Notes: generated by a model not told the origin, from the sequence alone. A stretch of 64,000 nucleotides of DNA from Microbulbifer sp. YPW1 (GCF_013367775.1 NZ_CP055157.1:62001-126000); one strand, 5' to 3'. Counted from the stretch's first letter, positions 7,570 through 17,658 are shown. A program made the numbers and translations.

Positions 7570-9450
7570 ATGACAGACACAACCGCATCCCCGGTCGCCA
7601 GTACCCCGAACGACCGCAGCCCCCACTACATTCTCGAACACACCTTCGGCTACACCGGATTTCGCGGTGACCAGCAGGCCATTATCGACACTCTGGTAAA
7701 TGGCGGGGATGCGCTGGTTTTGATGCCCACCGGCGGCGGCAAATCCCTGTGTTACCAGATACCCGCCCTGGCGCGCCCGGGATGCGGTATCGTGATCTCC
7801 CCTCTCATTGCCCTGATGCAGGACCAGGTGGAAGCCCTGCGCGCCGCAGGGGTATCTGCGGCCTTCCTGAACTCATCACTGGACTTCCGGGAAGCCCAGG
7901 ACATTGAAGACCAGCTGATGCGCGGCGATCTGGAGCTTCTTTACCTCGCCCCGGAACGGCTGCTGCAACCCCGCACACTGGATCTGCTGGAGCGCGCGTC
8001 GATCGCCCTGTTCGCCATCGACGAGGCCCACTGTGTCAGCCAGTGGGGGCACGACTTCCGCGCCGACTACCTGCAACTCTCCTGCCTGCACCAGCGCTTT
8101 CCGCAGGTGCCGCGAGTTGCCCTGACAGCGACCGCGGACCAGCGCACGCGCCGTGAAATCGCCCAGCGTCTGGACCTGGCCGAAGCCCGACACTTTGTAA
8201 GCAGCTTCGACCGCCCGAATATCCAGTACCGCATTGCCCCCAAGAACAACCCCAAGCGACAACTGCTGCAGTTCCTGACTTCGGAACAGCAGGGCAATGC
8301 CGGGGTGATTTACTGTCTTTCCCGCAACAAGGTGGAATCCACCGCGCAGTGGCTGCAACAGCAGGGTTTCAACGCCCTGCCCTATCACGCGGGGCTCTCC
8401 GCCAACATGCGCGCAGAGCACCAGCGCCGGTTCCTGCGTGAAGAGGGCGTCATTGTGGTTGCCACCATTGCCTTTGGCATGGGCATCGACAAGCCCGATG
8501 TACGCTTCGTGGCCCATCTGGACCTCCCGAAAAGTATCGAGGCCTATTACCAGGAGACCGGTCGCGCCGGGCGCGACGGAGAACCTGCAACCGCGCTATT
8601 GCTCTACGGCCTGGAAGATGTGGTCAAGCTCAGCCAGATGGCCGCCACCTCCGAGGGCAGCGAGGAGCACAAGCGCCAGGAGCGGCAGCGGCTGGATGCC
8701 ATGCTCGGCCTGTGTGAGATCACCAGCTGTCGTCGCAAGGCACTGCTGCGCTACTTCAATGAAGAACTCTCCGCGGACTGTGGCAACTGCGATACCTGCC
8801 TCGAGCCTCCCGCCACCTGGGACGCCAGCGATGCCGCACGCAAACTGATGTCTTGCATCTACCGCACCGGCCAGCGCTTTGGCGCCGCCCATGTGATTGA
8901 CGTGCTGCGCGGCGCAGACACGGAAAAGATTCGCCAGTTTCAACATTCTCAATTGTCGACCTACGGTATCGGCGCGGACCTCAGTGGCAATGAATGGCGC
9001 GCAGTCACCCGACAGCTGGTGGTACGCGGCTATCTACAGGTGAACCCCGAAGCCTTCAATGCGCTGCAGCTCACCGAACAGTGCCGGCCAGTACTGCGCG
9101 GCGAGGAAAACCTGCAACTGCGGACGCTGCCCAAGACGCCGGCAAAAACGGCCAAAGGCACGGGGGAGTCCCGTTCCCGCGCCCCGGTGGAAATCGCCGA
9201 CGAGGATATCCCCCTGTGGGATGCGCTGCGCGCCCTGCGCAAATCCCTCGCCGAGGAGCGCGGTGTGCCGCCCTATGTCGTGTTCCACGATGCAACCCTG
9301 CGGGAAATGCTGTCCGCACGACCGCGCAATGAAGCCGAGATGCTGGCAATATCCGGCATTGGCGACAGCAAACTGGCGCGTTTTGGCGAGCCGTTTCTCG
9401 CGCTGCTGCAGGAATTCGAGGGTGATTCCGGCGCGCACACAAACGGTTAA
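7570..9450 (+). CDS. recQ: ATP-dependent DNA helicase RecQ
   Basis: 626 residues. Helicase motif [18 protein letters not shown] (about 50-66), DEAH box [17 protein letters not shown] (about 146-162) and motif [16 protein letters not shown] (about 326-339) are intact. The zinc-binding segment has cysteines in [15 protein letters not shown] and CGNCDTC (about 380-412), followed by the winged-helix RQC domain. An HRDC domain closes the protein (about 540-615: [22 protein letters not shown] ... [13 protein letters not shown]). RecQ unwinds DNA in the RecF recombination and fork-repair pathways. The start is the ATG at 7570; an upstream in-frame extension is low-complexity. A TATACT hexamer at 7557-7562 lies very close to this start. 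Confidence 0.97.
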   Translation: MTDTTASPVASTPNDRSPHYILEHTFGYTGFRGDQQAIIDTLVNGGDALVLMPTGGGKSLCYQIPALARPGCGIVISPLIALMQDQVEALRAAGVSAAFLNSSLDFREAQDIEDQLMRGDLELLYLAPERLLQPRTLDLLERASIALFAIDEAHCVSQWGHDFRADYLQLSCLHQRFPQVPRVALTATADQRTRREIAQRLDLAEARHFVSSFDRPNIQYRIAPKNNPKRQLLQFLTSEQQGNAGVIYCLSRNKVESTAQWLQQQGFNALPYHAGLSANMRAEHQRRFLREEGVIVVATIAFGMGIDKPDVRFVAHLDLPKSIEAYYQETGRAGRDGEPATALLLYGLEDVVKLSQMAATSEGSEEHKRQERQRLDAMLGLCEITSCRRKALLRYFNEELSADCGNCDTCLEPPATWDASDAARKLMSCIYRTGQRFGAAHVIDVLRGADTEKIRQFQHSQLSTYGIGADLSGNEWRAVTRQLVVRGYLQVNPEAFNALQLTEQCRPVLRGEENLQLRTLPKTPAKTAKGTGESRSRAPVEIADEDIPLWDALRALRKSLAEERGVPPYVVFHDATLREMLSARPRNEAEMLAISGIGDSKLARFGEPFLALLQEFEGDSGAHTNG

Positions 9451-9651
9451 TATAATTAACAACAAGCCGAGCCCGACCCGAATACCCGGTCATATCGCAC
9501 AAAATTCCGCCAATAAGACCAGTAAAACCCAAGTAACCGAAGCTTCACTCAACTATTGTAAAGTTTATTGATCACCCCTAAACTCACTTCATCTCATTTG
9601 ATCCGCAACAACTAATCCACAATAAACACCGTTGAAGTCACGAGGTGAACC

Positions 9652-10986
9652 ATGGCTGATCTAGACAGCCTCGCCGGCCTGAGCCCCGAAGAGCTCGAAG
9701 CCCACTGGATGCCATTTACCGGCAACCGCCATTTCAAATCCGACCCGCGCCTGTTTGTAGCCGCGGAGGGTATGCACTACACGACCGCCGACGGTCGTTC
9801 GGTGCTGGATGCCTTCTCCGGCCTCTGGTGTAGCAACCTGGGACACGGCCGCCGGGAAATTGCCGACGCCGTTGCCGGCCAGCTCACCAGCCTGGACTAC
9901 TCCCCCGCGTTCCAGTTCGGCCACCCCACCGCCTTCAAACTGGCGAAGCGGCTGGCGGATATGGCCCCGGGTGACCTGAACCGGGTATTTTTCTGCAACT
10001 CCGGTTCTGAAGCTGCCGACACCGCGCTCAAGATCGCCCGCGCCTACTGGCGAGCCAAGGGGCGCCCGGAGAAAATCCGCCTGGTAGGCCGCGCGCAGGG
10101 GTACCACGGGGTCAACTTCGGCGGTATCTCCGTGGGCGGCATGGTCGGCAACCGCAAGACCTTTGGCCCGGCACTGGATGTAGACCACCTGCCGCATACC
10201 TTGCTGCCGGAAAACACCTTTTCCCGCGGCCTGCCGGAAAACGGTGGCGAGCTCATGGCCAATCGCCTGCTGGATATCATCAATCTGCAGGGAGCGGAAA
10301 ATATTGCCGCGGTCATGGTGGAGCCTTTCGCCGGTTCCGCTGGTGTGATTCTCCCGCCCAAGGGCTATCTGAAAAAGCTGCGCGAACTCTGTTCCGCGCA
10401 CGACATCCTGCTGATTTTTGACGAAGTCATTACCGGCTTCGGCCGCACCGGCTCCGCATTTGCCGCGCAGGAATTCGACGTACAGCCGGATATCATTACC
10501 ACCGCGAAAGGCATCACCAACGGCGCCATTCCCATGGGCGCGGTATTCGCCAGCGACGCCATCTACGATACCTTTATGCAGGGCCCGGAACACATTCCGG
10601 AACTGGCACACGGCTATACCTATTCCGCACATCCGGTAGCCTGTGCCGCGGCCATGGCGACACTGGATATTTATGAAAGTGAAAAGCTGTTTGACCGCGT
10701 CAAAGAAATGGCACCCTACTTTGAAGAAGCGCTGCACAGCCTGAACAGCGCATCCCACGTTGTGGATATCCGCAACTACGGACTTGCCGGCGCTATTCAG
10801 TTGCAACCCCGCGAAGGTGAACCGGGCAAGCGCGCTATGGAAGTGGTTCTGGAAGCCTACCGCCGCGGTATCTTGCTGCGCTGGACCGGTGACACCATCG
10901 CCGTTGCACCGCCCTTTATTATCGAGCGCAATCAGATCACCGAGATCGCCGAGACCCTGCGGGATATTCTTCAGGAAATCCAGTAA
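9652..10986 (+). CDS. omega-amino acid (beta-alanine)--pyruvate aminotransferase
   Basis: 444 residues, a class III PLP aminotransferase. HWMPFTGNRHFKSDPRLF (about 18-35) is the family N-terminus; CNSGSEAADTALKIARAYW at about 115-133 binds the cofactor phosphate; LIFDEVITGFGRTG (about 252-265) holds the PLP ring Asp; the Schiff-base lysine is K286 in TTAKGITNGAIPMG. This subgroup transfers the amino group from beta-alanine or other omega-amines to pyruvate, giving malonate semialdehyde from beta-alanine. A GAGGTG site precedes the ATG. The next gene, mmsA, 77 bp downstream, would oxidise the product, so the pair forms a beta-alanine/propionate-type catabolic unit. Confidence 0.93.
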   Translation: MADLDSLAGLSPEELEAHWMPFTGNRHFKSDPRLFVAAEGMHYTTADGRSVLDAFSGLWCSNLGHGRREIADAVAGQLTSLDYSPAFQFGHPTAFKLAKRLADMAPGDLNRVFFCNSGSEAADTALKIARAYWRAKGRPEKIRLVGRAQGYHGVNFGGISVGGMVGNRKTFGPALDVDHLPHTLLPENTFSRGLPENGGELMANRLLDIINLQGAENIAAVMVEPFAGSAGVILPPKGYLKKLRELCSAHDILLIFDEVITGFGRTGSAFAAQEFDVQPDIITTAKGITNGAIPMGAVFASDAIYDTFMQGPEHIPELAHGYTYSAHPVACAAAMATLDIYESEKLFDRVKEMAPYFEEALHSLNSASHVVDIRNYGLAGAIQLQPREGEPGKRAMEVVLEAYRRGILLRWTGDTIAVAPPFIIERNQITEIAETLRDILQEIQ

Positions 10987-11063
10987 GCGCAATAGCAGAG
11001 CAGCGGCAACGCCGCTGCCGAGAATTGAATTCGAATTGGGAGCAATCCCACGGGAGAGAAATC

Positions 11064-12560
11064 ATGAATACCGTCGGCCATATGATCAACGGCGAAATGC
11101 ACACCGGCGACGACCGCTACCAGGACATCGTTAATCCATCTACCAACGAAGTGGAAGGACGAGTTGCGCTGGCCAGCAAGGCCACCGTCGAAGAGGCGAT
11201 CGCTGTCGCCCAGGCAGCGTACCCGGAGTGGCGCAACACGCCGCCGATCAAACGCGCGCGCATCATGTTCCGCTTCAAAGACCTGCTGGAGCAGAACGCG
11301 GACAAAATCTGCGAGCTGATTACCCGCGAACACGGCAAGGTACTGAATGATGCCCTGGGTGAACTCCAGCGCGGTATTGAGAACGTCGAGTACGCCTGCG
11401 GCGTACCGGAATTGCTGAAAGGTGAACACAGCAAGAACGTCGGCCCGGCCATCGATTCCTGGAGTGAGTTCCAGCCGCTGGGCGTCTGCGCCGGTATCAC
11501 GCCGTTCAATTTCCCGGCGATGGTACCCCTGTGGATGTGGCCGATGGCGGTTGCCTGCGGCAACACCTTTATCCTCAAACCTTCCGAGCGCGACCCGAGC
11601 TCCGCCCTGCTGATTGCTCAGCTGGCACTGGAAGCGGGCCTGCCCGCTGGCGTTCTGAACGTGGTCAACGGCGATAAGGAAGCGGTCGACACCCTGTTGA
11701 GCGACAAGCGTGTGCACGCAGTCAGCTTTGTGGGCTCCACCCCCATCGCCAAATACGTTTACGAAACCGGCTGCAGCAACGGCAAGCGGGTACAGGCGTT
11801 TGGCGGTGCCAAGAACCACGCCATCGTGATGCCGGATGCAGATCTCGACAATGCCGTCAGCGCCCTGATGGGTGCAGCCTACGGCTCCTGCGGTGAGCGC
11901 TGCATGGCAATCTCCGTGGCGGTTGCAGTGGGCGATGCCACCGCCGACGCGCTGATCGAAAAGCTGAAGGCACAGATCGCGAACCTGAAGGTTGGCGACG
12001 GCATGGACAACAACAACGACATGGGTCCGGTAGTGACCCGTGTACAGCTGGAAAAGATCGAAGGCTATATCGCCAAGGGCGTCGAGGAAGGCGCGGAACT
12101 GGTGGTAGATGGCCGCGGCCTGAAAGTACCCGGCTTTGAAAACGGCAACTACCTGGGCGCCAGCCTGTTTGACCGGGTCAAGGAAGGCATGGTTATTCAC
12201 CAGGACGAAATTTTCGGTCCGGTGCTGTGCGTCATGCGCGTAGATACCATGCAGGAAGCCATGGATATCATCAATGCCCACGAGTACGGCAACGGCACCT
12301 GCATTTTTACCCGCGACGGTGAAGCAGCACGCTACTTTGCCGACAATATTCTGGTGGGCATGGTAGGCGTCAACGTGCCGCTGCCGGTACCGGTGGCCTA
12401 TCACAGCTTCGGCGGCTGGAAGCAGTCCCTGTTTGGCGACCTGCACGCATACGGCCCGGATGCGGTGCGTTTCTACAGCAAGCGCAAGACCATTACCCAG
12501 CGCTGGCCCGCCAGCGGTGTGCGCGAGGGTGCCCAGTTCACCTTCCCGAGCAACGGCTAA
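11064..12560 (+). CDS. mmsA: CoA-acylating methylmalonate/malonate-semialdehyde dehydrogenase
   Basis: 498 residues, aldehyde-dehydrogenase fold. GVCAGITPFNFPAMVPLWMW (about 144-163) and GNTFILKPSERDPSSAL are typical of MmsA rather than generic ALDHs; the catalytic cysteine is C280 in GSCGERCMAIS. MmsA converts malonate or methylmalonate semialdehyde to acetyl- or propionyl-CoA with loss of CO2. The ATG at 11064 follows GGGAGAG; an upstream in-frame codon would add 13 residues lacking homology. It is co-directional with the transaminase upstream and followed by a strong terminator at 12587, so the two genes form a closed operon. No regulator is adjacent. Confidence 0.95.
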   Translation: MNTVGHMINGEMHTGDDRYQDIVNPSTNEVEGRVALASKATVEEAIAVAQAAYPEWRNTPPIKRARIMFRFKDLLEQNADKICELITREHGKVLNDALGELQRGIENVEYACGVPELLKGEHSKNVGPAIDSWSEFQPLGVCAGITPFNFPAMVPLWMWPMAVACGNTFILKPSERDPSSALLIAQLALEAGLPAGVLNVVNGDKEAVDTLLSDKRVHAVSFVGSTPIAKYVYETGCSNGKRVQAFGGAKNHAIVMPDADLDNAVSALMGAAYGSCGERCMAISVAVAVGDATADALIEKLKAQIANLKVGDGMDNNNDMGPVVTRVQLEKIEGYIAKGVEEGAELVVDGRGLKVPGFENGNYLGASLFDRVKEGMVIHQDEIFGPVLCVMRVDTMQEAMDIINAHEYGNGTCIFTRDGEAARYFADNILVGMVGVNVPLPVPVAYHSFGGWKQSLFGDLHAYGPDAVRFYSKRKTITQRWPASGVREGAQFTFPSNG

Positions 12561-12586
12561 GCACGCCGATCTAGCCTGATCGAAAA

Positions 12587-12622
12587 GCCGGTGTCCGCGT
12601 TACCGCGGGCACCGGCTTTTTT
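12587..12622 (+). terminator. rho-independent terminator of the transaminase-mmsA operon
   Basis: A 13-bp stem (12587-12599 with 12604-12616, one T.G pair) with loop TTAC, followed by six T residues, 26 bp after the mmsA stop. Confidence 0.95.
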
Positions 12623-12763
12623 ATTGCCGGTCACCTTCCCGCTTTCGCTCGCTCCTCTCATCTCTCCTCCCATCTCTCCTCACCTTTGACCTCCGATAAC
12701 CTGCCGGGAGTTCGGAACAGATTGTTAAAATCCGAGGCTACTGATCAATTGGGCCGCCAATTC

Positions 12764-14116
12764 ATGAAAAAGACCATCCTGACCTTGCTTGCGGGCTTCG
12801 CCGGCCTGCTCCTTCTGCTGGCCCTGCTGGCACCGAGCCTGCTCGGTTTTTCCATCACCCAGCTGGGCAGCGCGGTCAGGGTGGCCACCGGTATGGGGGC
12901 AAAGCTCGCCTGCTCCGGGTACTTTGTTTCCGGCTTCAGCGAGGCGCGCAACCTCGATGATCTCGCCTCCTACTCCCCGGCAAATCAGTTGCTGGACCTG
13001 CACTATGACAACCAGGGCAAGCGCGTGACGGCCACACTGTTTGGACTGGGCGAGACTACCGCCACCTTCCGCCCCGGACTCGGCTGTACACTGGATGTCG
13101 GCGATACCCGCGCACTCGACCAGGTAGTAGCAGCGCCGCTTGCCAGCACAGCCGGGGACTGGCCGACCGGGGAAAACCCTGCCCATATCGACCCCGCACT
13201 ACAGCGCACCCTCGACAGTATCCTCGCGGAAGACAATCGGGCAGGCCTCAACACCCGCGCACTGGTGGTTGTGCAAAACGGACAGCTGGTGGCCGAGTCC
13301 TACGGTGCGCAGGTAACCCCGCAAACGCCCCTGCTGGGCTGGTCCATGGGCAAGAGCCTTACGGCAATGATGCTGGGCCGACTACAGGCACTGCAGCCAG
13401 AACTGGAAATCACTACGCCGCTGTTTCCCCAGTGGCGCGACGAACGCCAGCAGGTGAGCCTGGAGAACCTGCTGCAGATGTCATCGGGGCTGGATTTTGA
13501 CGAAACCTATGCACCGGGTAGCGACGCCACCCGTATGCTGTTCAATGCACACAGCGCCTCGGAAATTGCATTGCAGAGCCAGCTCGCGCATTCCCCCGGC
13601 ACCCATTTTTCCTATTCCTCGGGCACCACCAACCTGCTGGCTCGCTGGATCTATGAACAGCTCGGAGGGAACCCGCAGTCCAATGTGGACTTTTTCCGCC
13701 AGCAAATCCTGGCCCCGCTGGGAATGCAACACACCACATTTGAGGTAGATGCCAGCGGTGTATTTGTGGGCAGCTCCTACATTTACGCCTCGGCGCGCGA
13801 CTGGGCCCGGCTGGGTCTACTGATGCTGCAGGATGGAAAGTGGAACAGCGAGCAGCTGCTCCCGGAGGGATGGGTAACCGCTGCTAGCAGCCCTAACGGC
13901 AGCAGTAACGATTCTGGCTATGGCTACCAGTTCTGGCTGAATGATGCAGGGGAATCCCTGCGCTATCCCGAACTACCGCAAGACAGCTACTTTATGCTGG
14001 GCAACCGCAAGCAGGCGGTAATGATCTCGCCTTCGACCGATACGGTGATTGTCCGCCTTGGCTGGAGCTCGGGAGACTACCCCACCGGCAGAAATTTCGC
14101 ACAGCTCCTGCCCTGA
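12764..14116 (+). CDS. serine hydrolase, class C beta-lactamase fold
   Basis: 450 residues. An N-terminal hydrophobic anchor (MKKTILTLLAGFAGLLLLLALL) is followed by about 120 residues without recognised domain and then a beta-lactamase/DD-peptidase-like domain. The nucleophile motif is S194-M-G-K (LLGWSMGKSLTAMMLGRL); the second motif is Y284-S-S (FSYSSGTTNLLARWIYE). This resembles the 6-aminohexanoate-dimer hydrolase and EstB-type esterases of PF00144 rather than true AmpC. Substrate unknown, probably a periplasmic esterase or amidase tethered to the inner membrane. Start chosen at MKK, which opens the anchor; an in-frame upstream stretch from 12686 looks non-coding. Confidence 0.87.
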   Translation: MKKTILTLLAGFAGLLLLLALLAPSLLGFSITQLGSAVRVATGMGAKLACSGYFVSGFSEARNLDDLASYSPANQLLDLHYDNQGKRVTATLFGLGETTATFRPGLGCTLDVGDTRALDQVVAAPLASTAGDWPTGENPAHIDPALQRTLDSILAEDNRAGLNTRALVVVQNGQLVAESYGAQVTPQTPLLGWSMGKSLTAMMLGRLQALQPELEITTPLFPQWRDERQQVSLENLLQMSSGLDFDETYAPGSDATRMLFNAHSASEIALQSQLAHSPGTHFSYSSGTTNLLARWIYEQLGGNPQSNVDFFRQQILAPLGMQHTTFEVDASGVFVGSSYIYASARDWARLGLLMLQDGKWNSEQLLPEGWVTAASSPNGSSNDSGYGYQFWLNDAGESLRYPELPQDSYFMLGNRKQAVMISPSTDTVIVRLGWSSGDYPTGRNFAQLLP

Positions 14117-14156
14117 GAAACATTGGCATCTCTGTTACAGCTAGCAGGAAAGCAAT

Positions 14157-14194
14157 TAGATGGTCTCGTGGCGGCGCCGCCACCGGACCATCTA
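14157..14194. terminator. long palindrome between convergent genes, probable bidirectional stop hairpin
   Basis: 9-bp outer arms TAGATGGTC / GACCATCTA enclose a 16-bp perfect palindrome (14168-14183), with only 2-nt internal mismatches (TC/CG). A further 6 bp (GCAGGA at 14144 and TCCTGC at 14196) can pair outside, with a bulge. It lies between the convergent serine-hydrolase and TerB-family genes. There is no T-run on either side, so it is a terminator by position and stem strength only. Confidence 0.6.
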
Positions 14195-14231
14195 GTCCTG
14201 CCCGCGCGATGCCAGAGTCATTCCCTCACGA

Positions 14232-15167
14232 CTAACGCGGCAACTGCTGCTCTACGGCGTGCGCCGCCTGCTCGGAAATCCCCAGCTTTTCAGCCAGAGT
14301 TTCCAGATACTGTTTCTCCTGAGCATTGTCCGGGTTGATGGTCATCGCCGAGACCAGATAAAGGTTGAACGCCGTGGCCGGATCGTGCGCAGCAGATACC
14401 ACATAATCCATACTCACCGGCTGGGTAAGAAACTGCCGAAAAGCGTCCAGGGCTGACGCCTCCAGCTGGCCATCCAGAGCCTGCAAGATATTGCGTTGCT
14501 CGGCCTCGTCGATCCGGCCATCCGCCTGGGCGGCAGCGATCATGGCCTTCAGCATGGCATCGGCCTGCGCTTCACCATCGCCTGCATCCGATCCGCCCTC
14601 GTCGGCGGTATTCACAAACCCGAACAGTCCACCCTTACCGCGGGGCGATGCACTCTGCCAGTTACCCGGCGCGCTCTGGGGGCCCTGAGGCCCCTGCTGG
14701 CCAAACTTGCCTCCGGCGCGACCAAAGATCTGCCCGAGTACGTCCCCGAGCCCACCGTCCATTCCAGCGCCAGAGCCACGCCCCATTCCACCACCAGGCG
14801 CTGCGCCACCAGACTGCTGCATTTGCGCGAAGATCCTGCGCGCGATCTCCATCAAAACCGCTGCGCCGCCGGCACCGGCGCCGGCGGGAACCGCGCCACC
14901 AAAGATATCCCCACCCGGCCCCTGCCCAGCTCCGGCGCCATTGCCGGGATTCCACCCGCCCGGCTGCCCGGCGCGAGCGAGAATATCGTCCAGGTTGGGG
15001 CCGCCAGCGCCGCCGGTCTGCTCTGGCGGCGGCACTTTGCTGAAATCAGGGCGATGGAAGTCCGGTGGCGGTGTGCCGGGCGCCGGGGCGGACTGCTGGC
15101 GAATCTTCTTGTTCAACATCGACATACCCGCGCCAATCAGCGCCCCCAGGAGCAGTTTCTTGTTCAT
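14232..15167 (-). CDS. TerB/DUF533 family protein with glycine-rich middle region
   Basis: 311 residues. The N-terminus MNKKLLLGALIGAGMSMLNKK is the short hydrophobic start seen in DUF533 (YebE-like) proteins. Residues about 25-160 are glycine/proline/glutamine-rich low complexity (for example GAGGAAVLMEIARRIFAQMQQ sits inside it). The C-terminal about 120 residues are an all-helical TerB-like domain: ADAMLKAMIAAAQADGRIDE (about 205-224), AEQRNILQAL, and LETLAEKLGISEQAAHAVE. TerB-like domains bind metal in tellurite-resistance proteins, but the role of DUF533 proteins is unknown. Single gene, converging on the serine hydrolase. Confidence 0.85.
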   Translation of the reverse strand: MNKKLLLGALIGAGMSMLNKKIRQQSAPAPGTPPPDFHRPDFSKVPPPEQTGGAGGPNLDDILARAGQPGGWNPGNGAGAGQGPGGDIFGGAVPAGAGAGGAAVLMEIARRIFAQMQQSGGAAPGGGMGRGSGAGMDGGLGDVLGQIFGRAGGKFGQQGPQGPQSAPGNWQSASPRGKGGLFGFVNTADEGGSDAGDGEAQADAMLKAMIAAAQADGRIDEAEQRNILQALDGQLEASALDAFRQFLTQPVSMDYVVSAAHDPATAFNLYLVSAMTINPDNAQEKQYLETLAEKLGISEQAAHAVEQQLPR

Positions 15168-15354
15168 AACGCCACGGCCTCTGCCAGTATCAAAATCAGC
15201 CCAAACTTTAGGGTCCGGTATCTGGCGCCACCAGCGCGCACAGTAAGAATCAAACCTGCAAGCCCGCGGTAATGTCGCTACAATCGGCCCCGATTCGCCC
15301 CGCCGGTGGCGAATTGAACATCTAGAAGACTGCTATCTGAGATTAAGGACCCCC

Positions 15355-16338
15355 ATGATTCTTGCCCTGCTCGCAATACTTGCCGGATTTGTGCTGCTGA
15401 TGTGGAGCGCTGACCGCTTCGTCGATGGCGCCGCCGCCACTGCCAAACATGCGGGGATGCCGTCTCTACTGATCGGTATCGTGATCGTGGGCTTTGGCAC
15501 CTCGGCGCCGGAAATGGTGGTATCTGCCCTGGCGGCACTGGACGGCAGCCCCGGCCTGGCACTGGGTAATGCCTATGGTTCCAATATCGCCAACACCGGA
15601 CTTATCCTCGGCGCGACCGCGCTGGTGATTCCGCTTACCGTCAACAGTAAGATCATCCGTAAAGAGCTGCCCCTGCTACTGGTAATCACCTGTATCACCG
15701 CAGCATTCTTCTGGAACGGAGGCCTCAGCCGCACCGAATCAGTGATCTTGCTGGCAGGCTTTTTCAGCCTGATCGGCTGGTCAGTCTTTTCTGCACTGAG
15801 AGGCAAAGGGGATGCCATCGAAGGCGAATATGACTCCGAACTGGCAGAGCACGATATGCCACTGGGCAAGGCGCTGTTCTGGGTCGTGGCGGGCCTGATA
15901 CTGCTGATCGTGAGTTCGCGCATGCTGGTTTGGGGCGCAGTCACCATCGCCCAGCAGCTGGGTGTCAGTGACCTGATCATCGGCCTCACCATTGTCGCAC
16001 TGGGTACTTCCCTGCCTGAACTTGCGGCCACCGTCGCCGCAGCGCGCAAGGGCGAGCACGATATCGCCATCGGCAACGTGGTTGGCTCCAACATGTTCAA
16101 CCTGCTGGCAGTTGTAGGTATCGCGGGAGCCATCGCGCCCATGCCCATCGTGCCGCCTGAACTGATCACCCGCGATTGGCCGATGGTAATGGGCCTGACC
16201 ATTGCGCTGTTTATTTTCGGCTACGGCTTCCGTGGCAGGCAGGGTCGGATCAATCGCTTTGAAGGGGCCGCGCTGCTGCTGGCTTACGTGGTTTACACCG
16301 GCTACCTGATTTATCAGATCACCAGCAAGGCGCTTTGA
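15355..16338 (+). CDS. yrbG: calcium/sodium antiporter, YrbG family
   Basis: 327 residues and about ten hydrophobic segments in two homologous halves. Each half carries the exchanger signature: GFGTSAPEMVVSALAAL with GNAYGSNIANTG (about 46-84), and ALGTSLPELAATVAAA with GNVVGSNMFNLL (about 215-250). The G-T-S-x-P-E and G-N-x-x-G-S-N elements are the alpha repeats of the Ca2+/cation antiporter superfamily. Predicted to sit in the inner membrane and exchange Na+ for Ca2+. Starts 187 bp from the divergent TerB gene and ends 14 bp before the convergent cbpM stop. Confidence 0.94.
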   Translation: MILALLAILAGFVLLMWSADRFVDGAAATAKHAGMPSLLIGIVIVGFGTSAPEMVVSALAALDGSPGLALGNAYGSNIANTGLILGATALVIPLTVNSKIIRKELPLLLVITCITAAFFWNGGLSRTESVILLAGFFSLIGWSVFSALRGKGDAIEGEYDSELAEHDMPLGKALFWVVAGLILLIVSSRMLVWGAVTIAQQLGVSDLIIGLTIVALGTSLPELAATVAAARKGEHDIAIGNVVGSNMFNLLAVVGIAGAIAPMPIVPPELITRDWPMVMGLTIALFIFGYGFRGRQGRINRFEGAALLLAYVVYTGYLIYQITSKAL

Positions 16339-16352
16339 TCGCGGGACCAGAA

Positions 16353-16670
16353 TTAGCGTCGCTCCAAACGACGAATTCGCGCACGGAGCTGCTCGATCTC
16401 CTCAAGCAGCTCCAGTGCCAGCGCAGCACCGGCATGATTTACGCCGAGATCACGCTCCAGTCTGACCACCCGCCTCACCTTCCTGACGCAGACGCCACTG
16501 AACGTTAACGCACCCTCTATAGCCTGCGGCTCAATGACCCCCTCGTCCATTAGTGCCATCACCTGTTCTGCGGACAACGCACACGCGATACACAGTTCAC
16601 GCAGCGTCAGTTGACTGCCCTCATCCAGGACTACCGCTACCGCCTCTGCCTGTTCATGCTCTGGTGTCAT
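16353..16670 (-). CDS. cbpM: chaperone modulator CbpM
   Basis: 105 residues when started at the ATG at 16670, which has AGGAGAGG upstream; a longer start at 16700 is possible. LTLRELCIACALSAEQVMALMDEGVIEPQ (given in parts: LTLRELCIACAL, then AEQVMALMDEGVIEP) is the MerR-like helix-turn-helix of CbpM, followed by a C-terminal leucine/arginine-rich helix ALALELLEEIEQLRARIRRL. CbpM binds the J-domain of CbpA and inhibits its co-chaperone and DNA-binding activity. It lies 40 bp downstream of cbpA in the same direction, the usual arrangement. Confidence 0.9.
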   Translation of the reverse strand: MTPEHEQAEAVAVVLDEGSQLTLRELCIACALSAEQVMALMDEGVIEPQAIEGALTFSGVCVRKVRRVVRLERDLGVNHAGAALALELLEEIEQLRARIRRLERR

Positions 16671-16710
16671 ACCATCCCTCTCCTGAAACTTGTCCGGCAC
16701 TTAAAACCGC

Positions 16711-17658
16711 TCACGCGCCCGCACGCGGATCAAACTTGAAAGCATCGCGAAATGCGCCATAGGCAGCTTTTTCTGACTCGGTATTTGCCGGCGGAGTGAC
16801 CACATCCAGCACCACATACAGGTCACCGGGCTCTTTTGCCGGTAGCCCCCGCCCTTTCAAGCGCAACTTGCTACCGCTTTTGCTATTGGGCGGCAATGTG
16901 AGATTGACCGGGCCATCCGGGGTATCCACTTTCACCTTGCTACCCAAAGCGGCCTCCCACGGGGCCACCGGCAGCTCCAGATAGACCGTCTTGCCTTCGG
17001 CGCTGAATCGCGAATGCGGATTGAAGATAATTTCCAGATAGAGGTCGCCGGGTTTACCGCTGCCCATTCCCGGCTCCCCCTGTCCGGCCAGACGAATCTG
17101 CTGCCCTTCGGTCACGCCCTTGGGAATCGTGATATTGAGCTTGCGCTCTTTGATCACCGGACGCCCATCAGCGCCCAAGACCGAGTGCTTCAAAGTGATC
17201 TGGCGCTTGCTGCCCCGATAGCTGTCTTCTATATCGATCGCGATGCGCGCATAAGTATTCTCGCCCTGGGCGTGAAACTGCTGCCCTCCTCGACGAAATC
17301 CGCCGTGTGTGAAACCACCGCGGCCAAAAAGGCTCTCGAAGAAATCACTGAAGGCTTCCGGATCCGCCTCGGTATAGCCACCACCGTGAAACTCAAAGCC
17401 CTGGTCCCAATCAGGCGGCGGCCGGAAGTCCTGACCGCTGTCCCAGTTTTTCCCCAGCTGGTCGTAGGCGGCACGTTTTTCCGGGTCTTTCAGTACTTCG
17501 TAGGCTTCGCTGACTTCCTTGAAACGATCTTCCGCATCGCCTTCCTTGCTCACATCCGGATGGTATTTGCGCGCCAGTTTTCGATACGCCCTTTTGATCT
17601 CATCCTGTGCGGCCTCGCGCTCGACGCCGAGGATCTGGTAATAGTCACGATACTCCAT
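16711..17658 (-). CDS. cbpA: curved DNA-binding protein CbpA, DnaJ-type co-chaperone
   Basis: 315 residues. A J-domain fills residues 1-66 with the HPD tripeptide at 33-35 ([10 protein letters not shown]), then a Gly/Phe-rich linker (about 70-125: [32 protein letters not shown]), then the two C-terminal beta-domains of type II DnaJ proteins; there is no zinc-finger region. This is the CbpA layout. It stimulates DnaK and binds curved DNA. The ATG at 17658 gives [12 protein letters not shown], matching the family start; a TTG two codons upstream is also in frame. Followed by cbpM. Confidence 0.95.
   Translation of the reverse strand: MEYRDYYQILGVEREAAQDEIKRAYRKLARKYHPDVSKEGDAEDRFKEVSEAYEVLKDPEKRAAYDQLGKNWDSGQDFRPPPDWDQGFEFHGGGYTEADPEAFSDFFESLFGRGGFTHGGFRRGGQQFHAQGENTYARIAIDIEDSYRGSKRQITLKHSVLGADGRPVIKERKLNITIPKGVTEGQQIRLAGQGEPGMGSGKPGDLYLEIIFNPHSRFSAEGKTVYLELPVAPWEAALGSKVKVDTPDGPVNLTLPPNSKSGSKLRLKGRGLPAKEPGDLYVVLDVVTPPANTESEKAAYGAFRDAFKFDPRAGA

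Noticed and set aside
9661..10992. 443-codon open frame antisense to the transaminase
   Set aside because: Lacks recognisable motifs and lies exactly opposite a strong aminotransferase; it reflects the GC bias at third positions.
10971..12446. 491-codon frame antisense to mmsA
   Set aside because: Shadow of MmsA, whose catalytic residues are intact in the sense frame.
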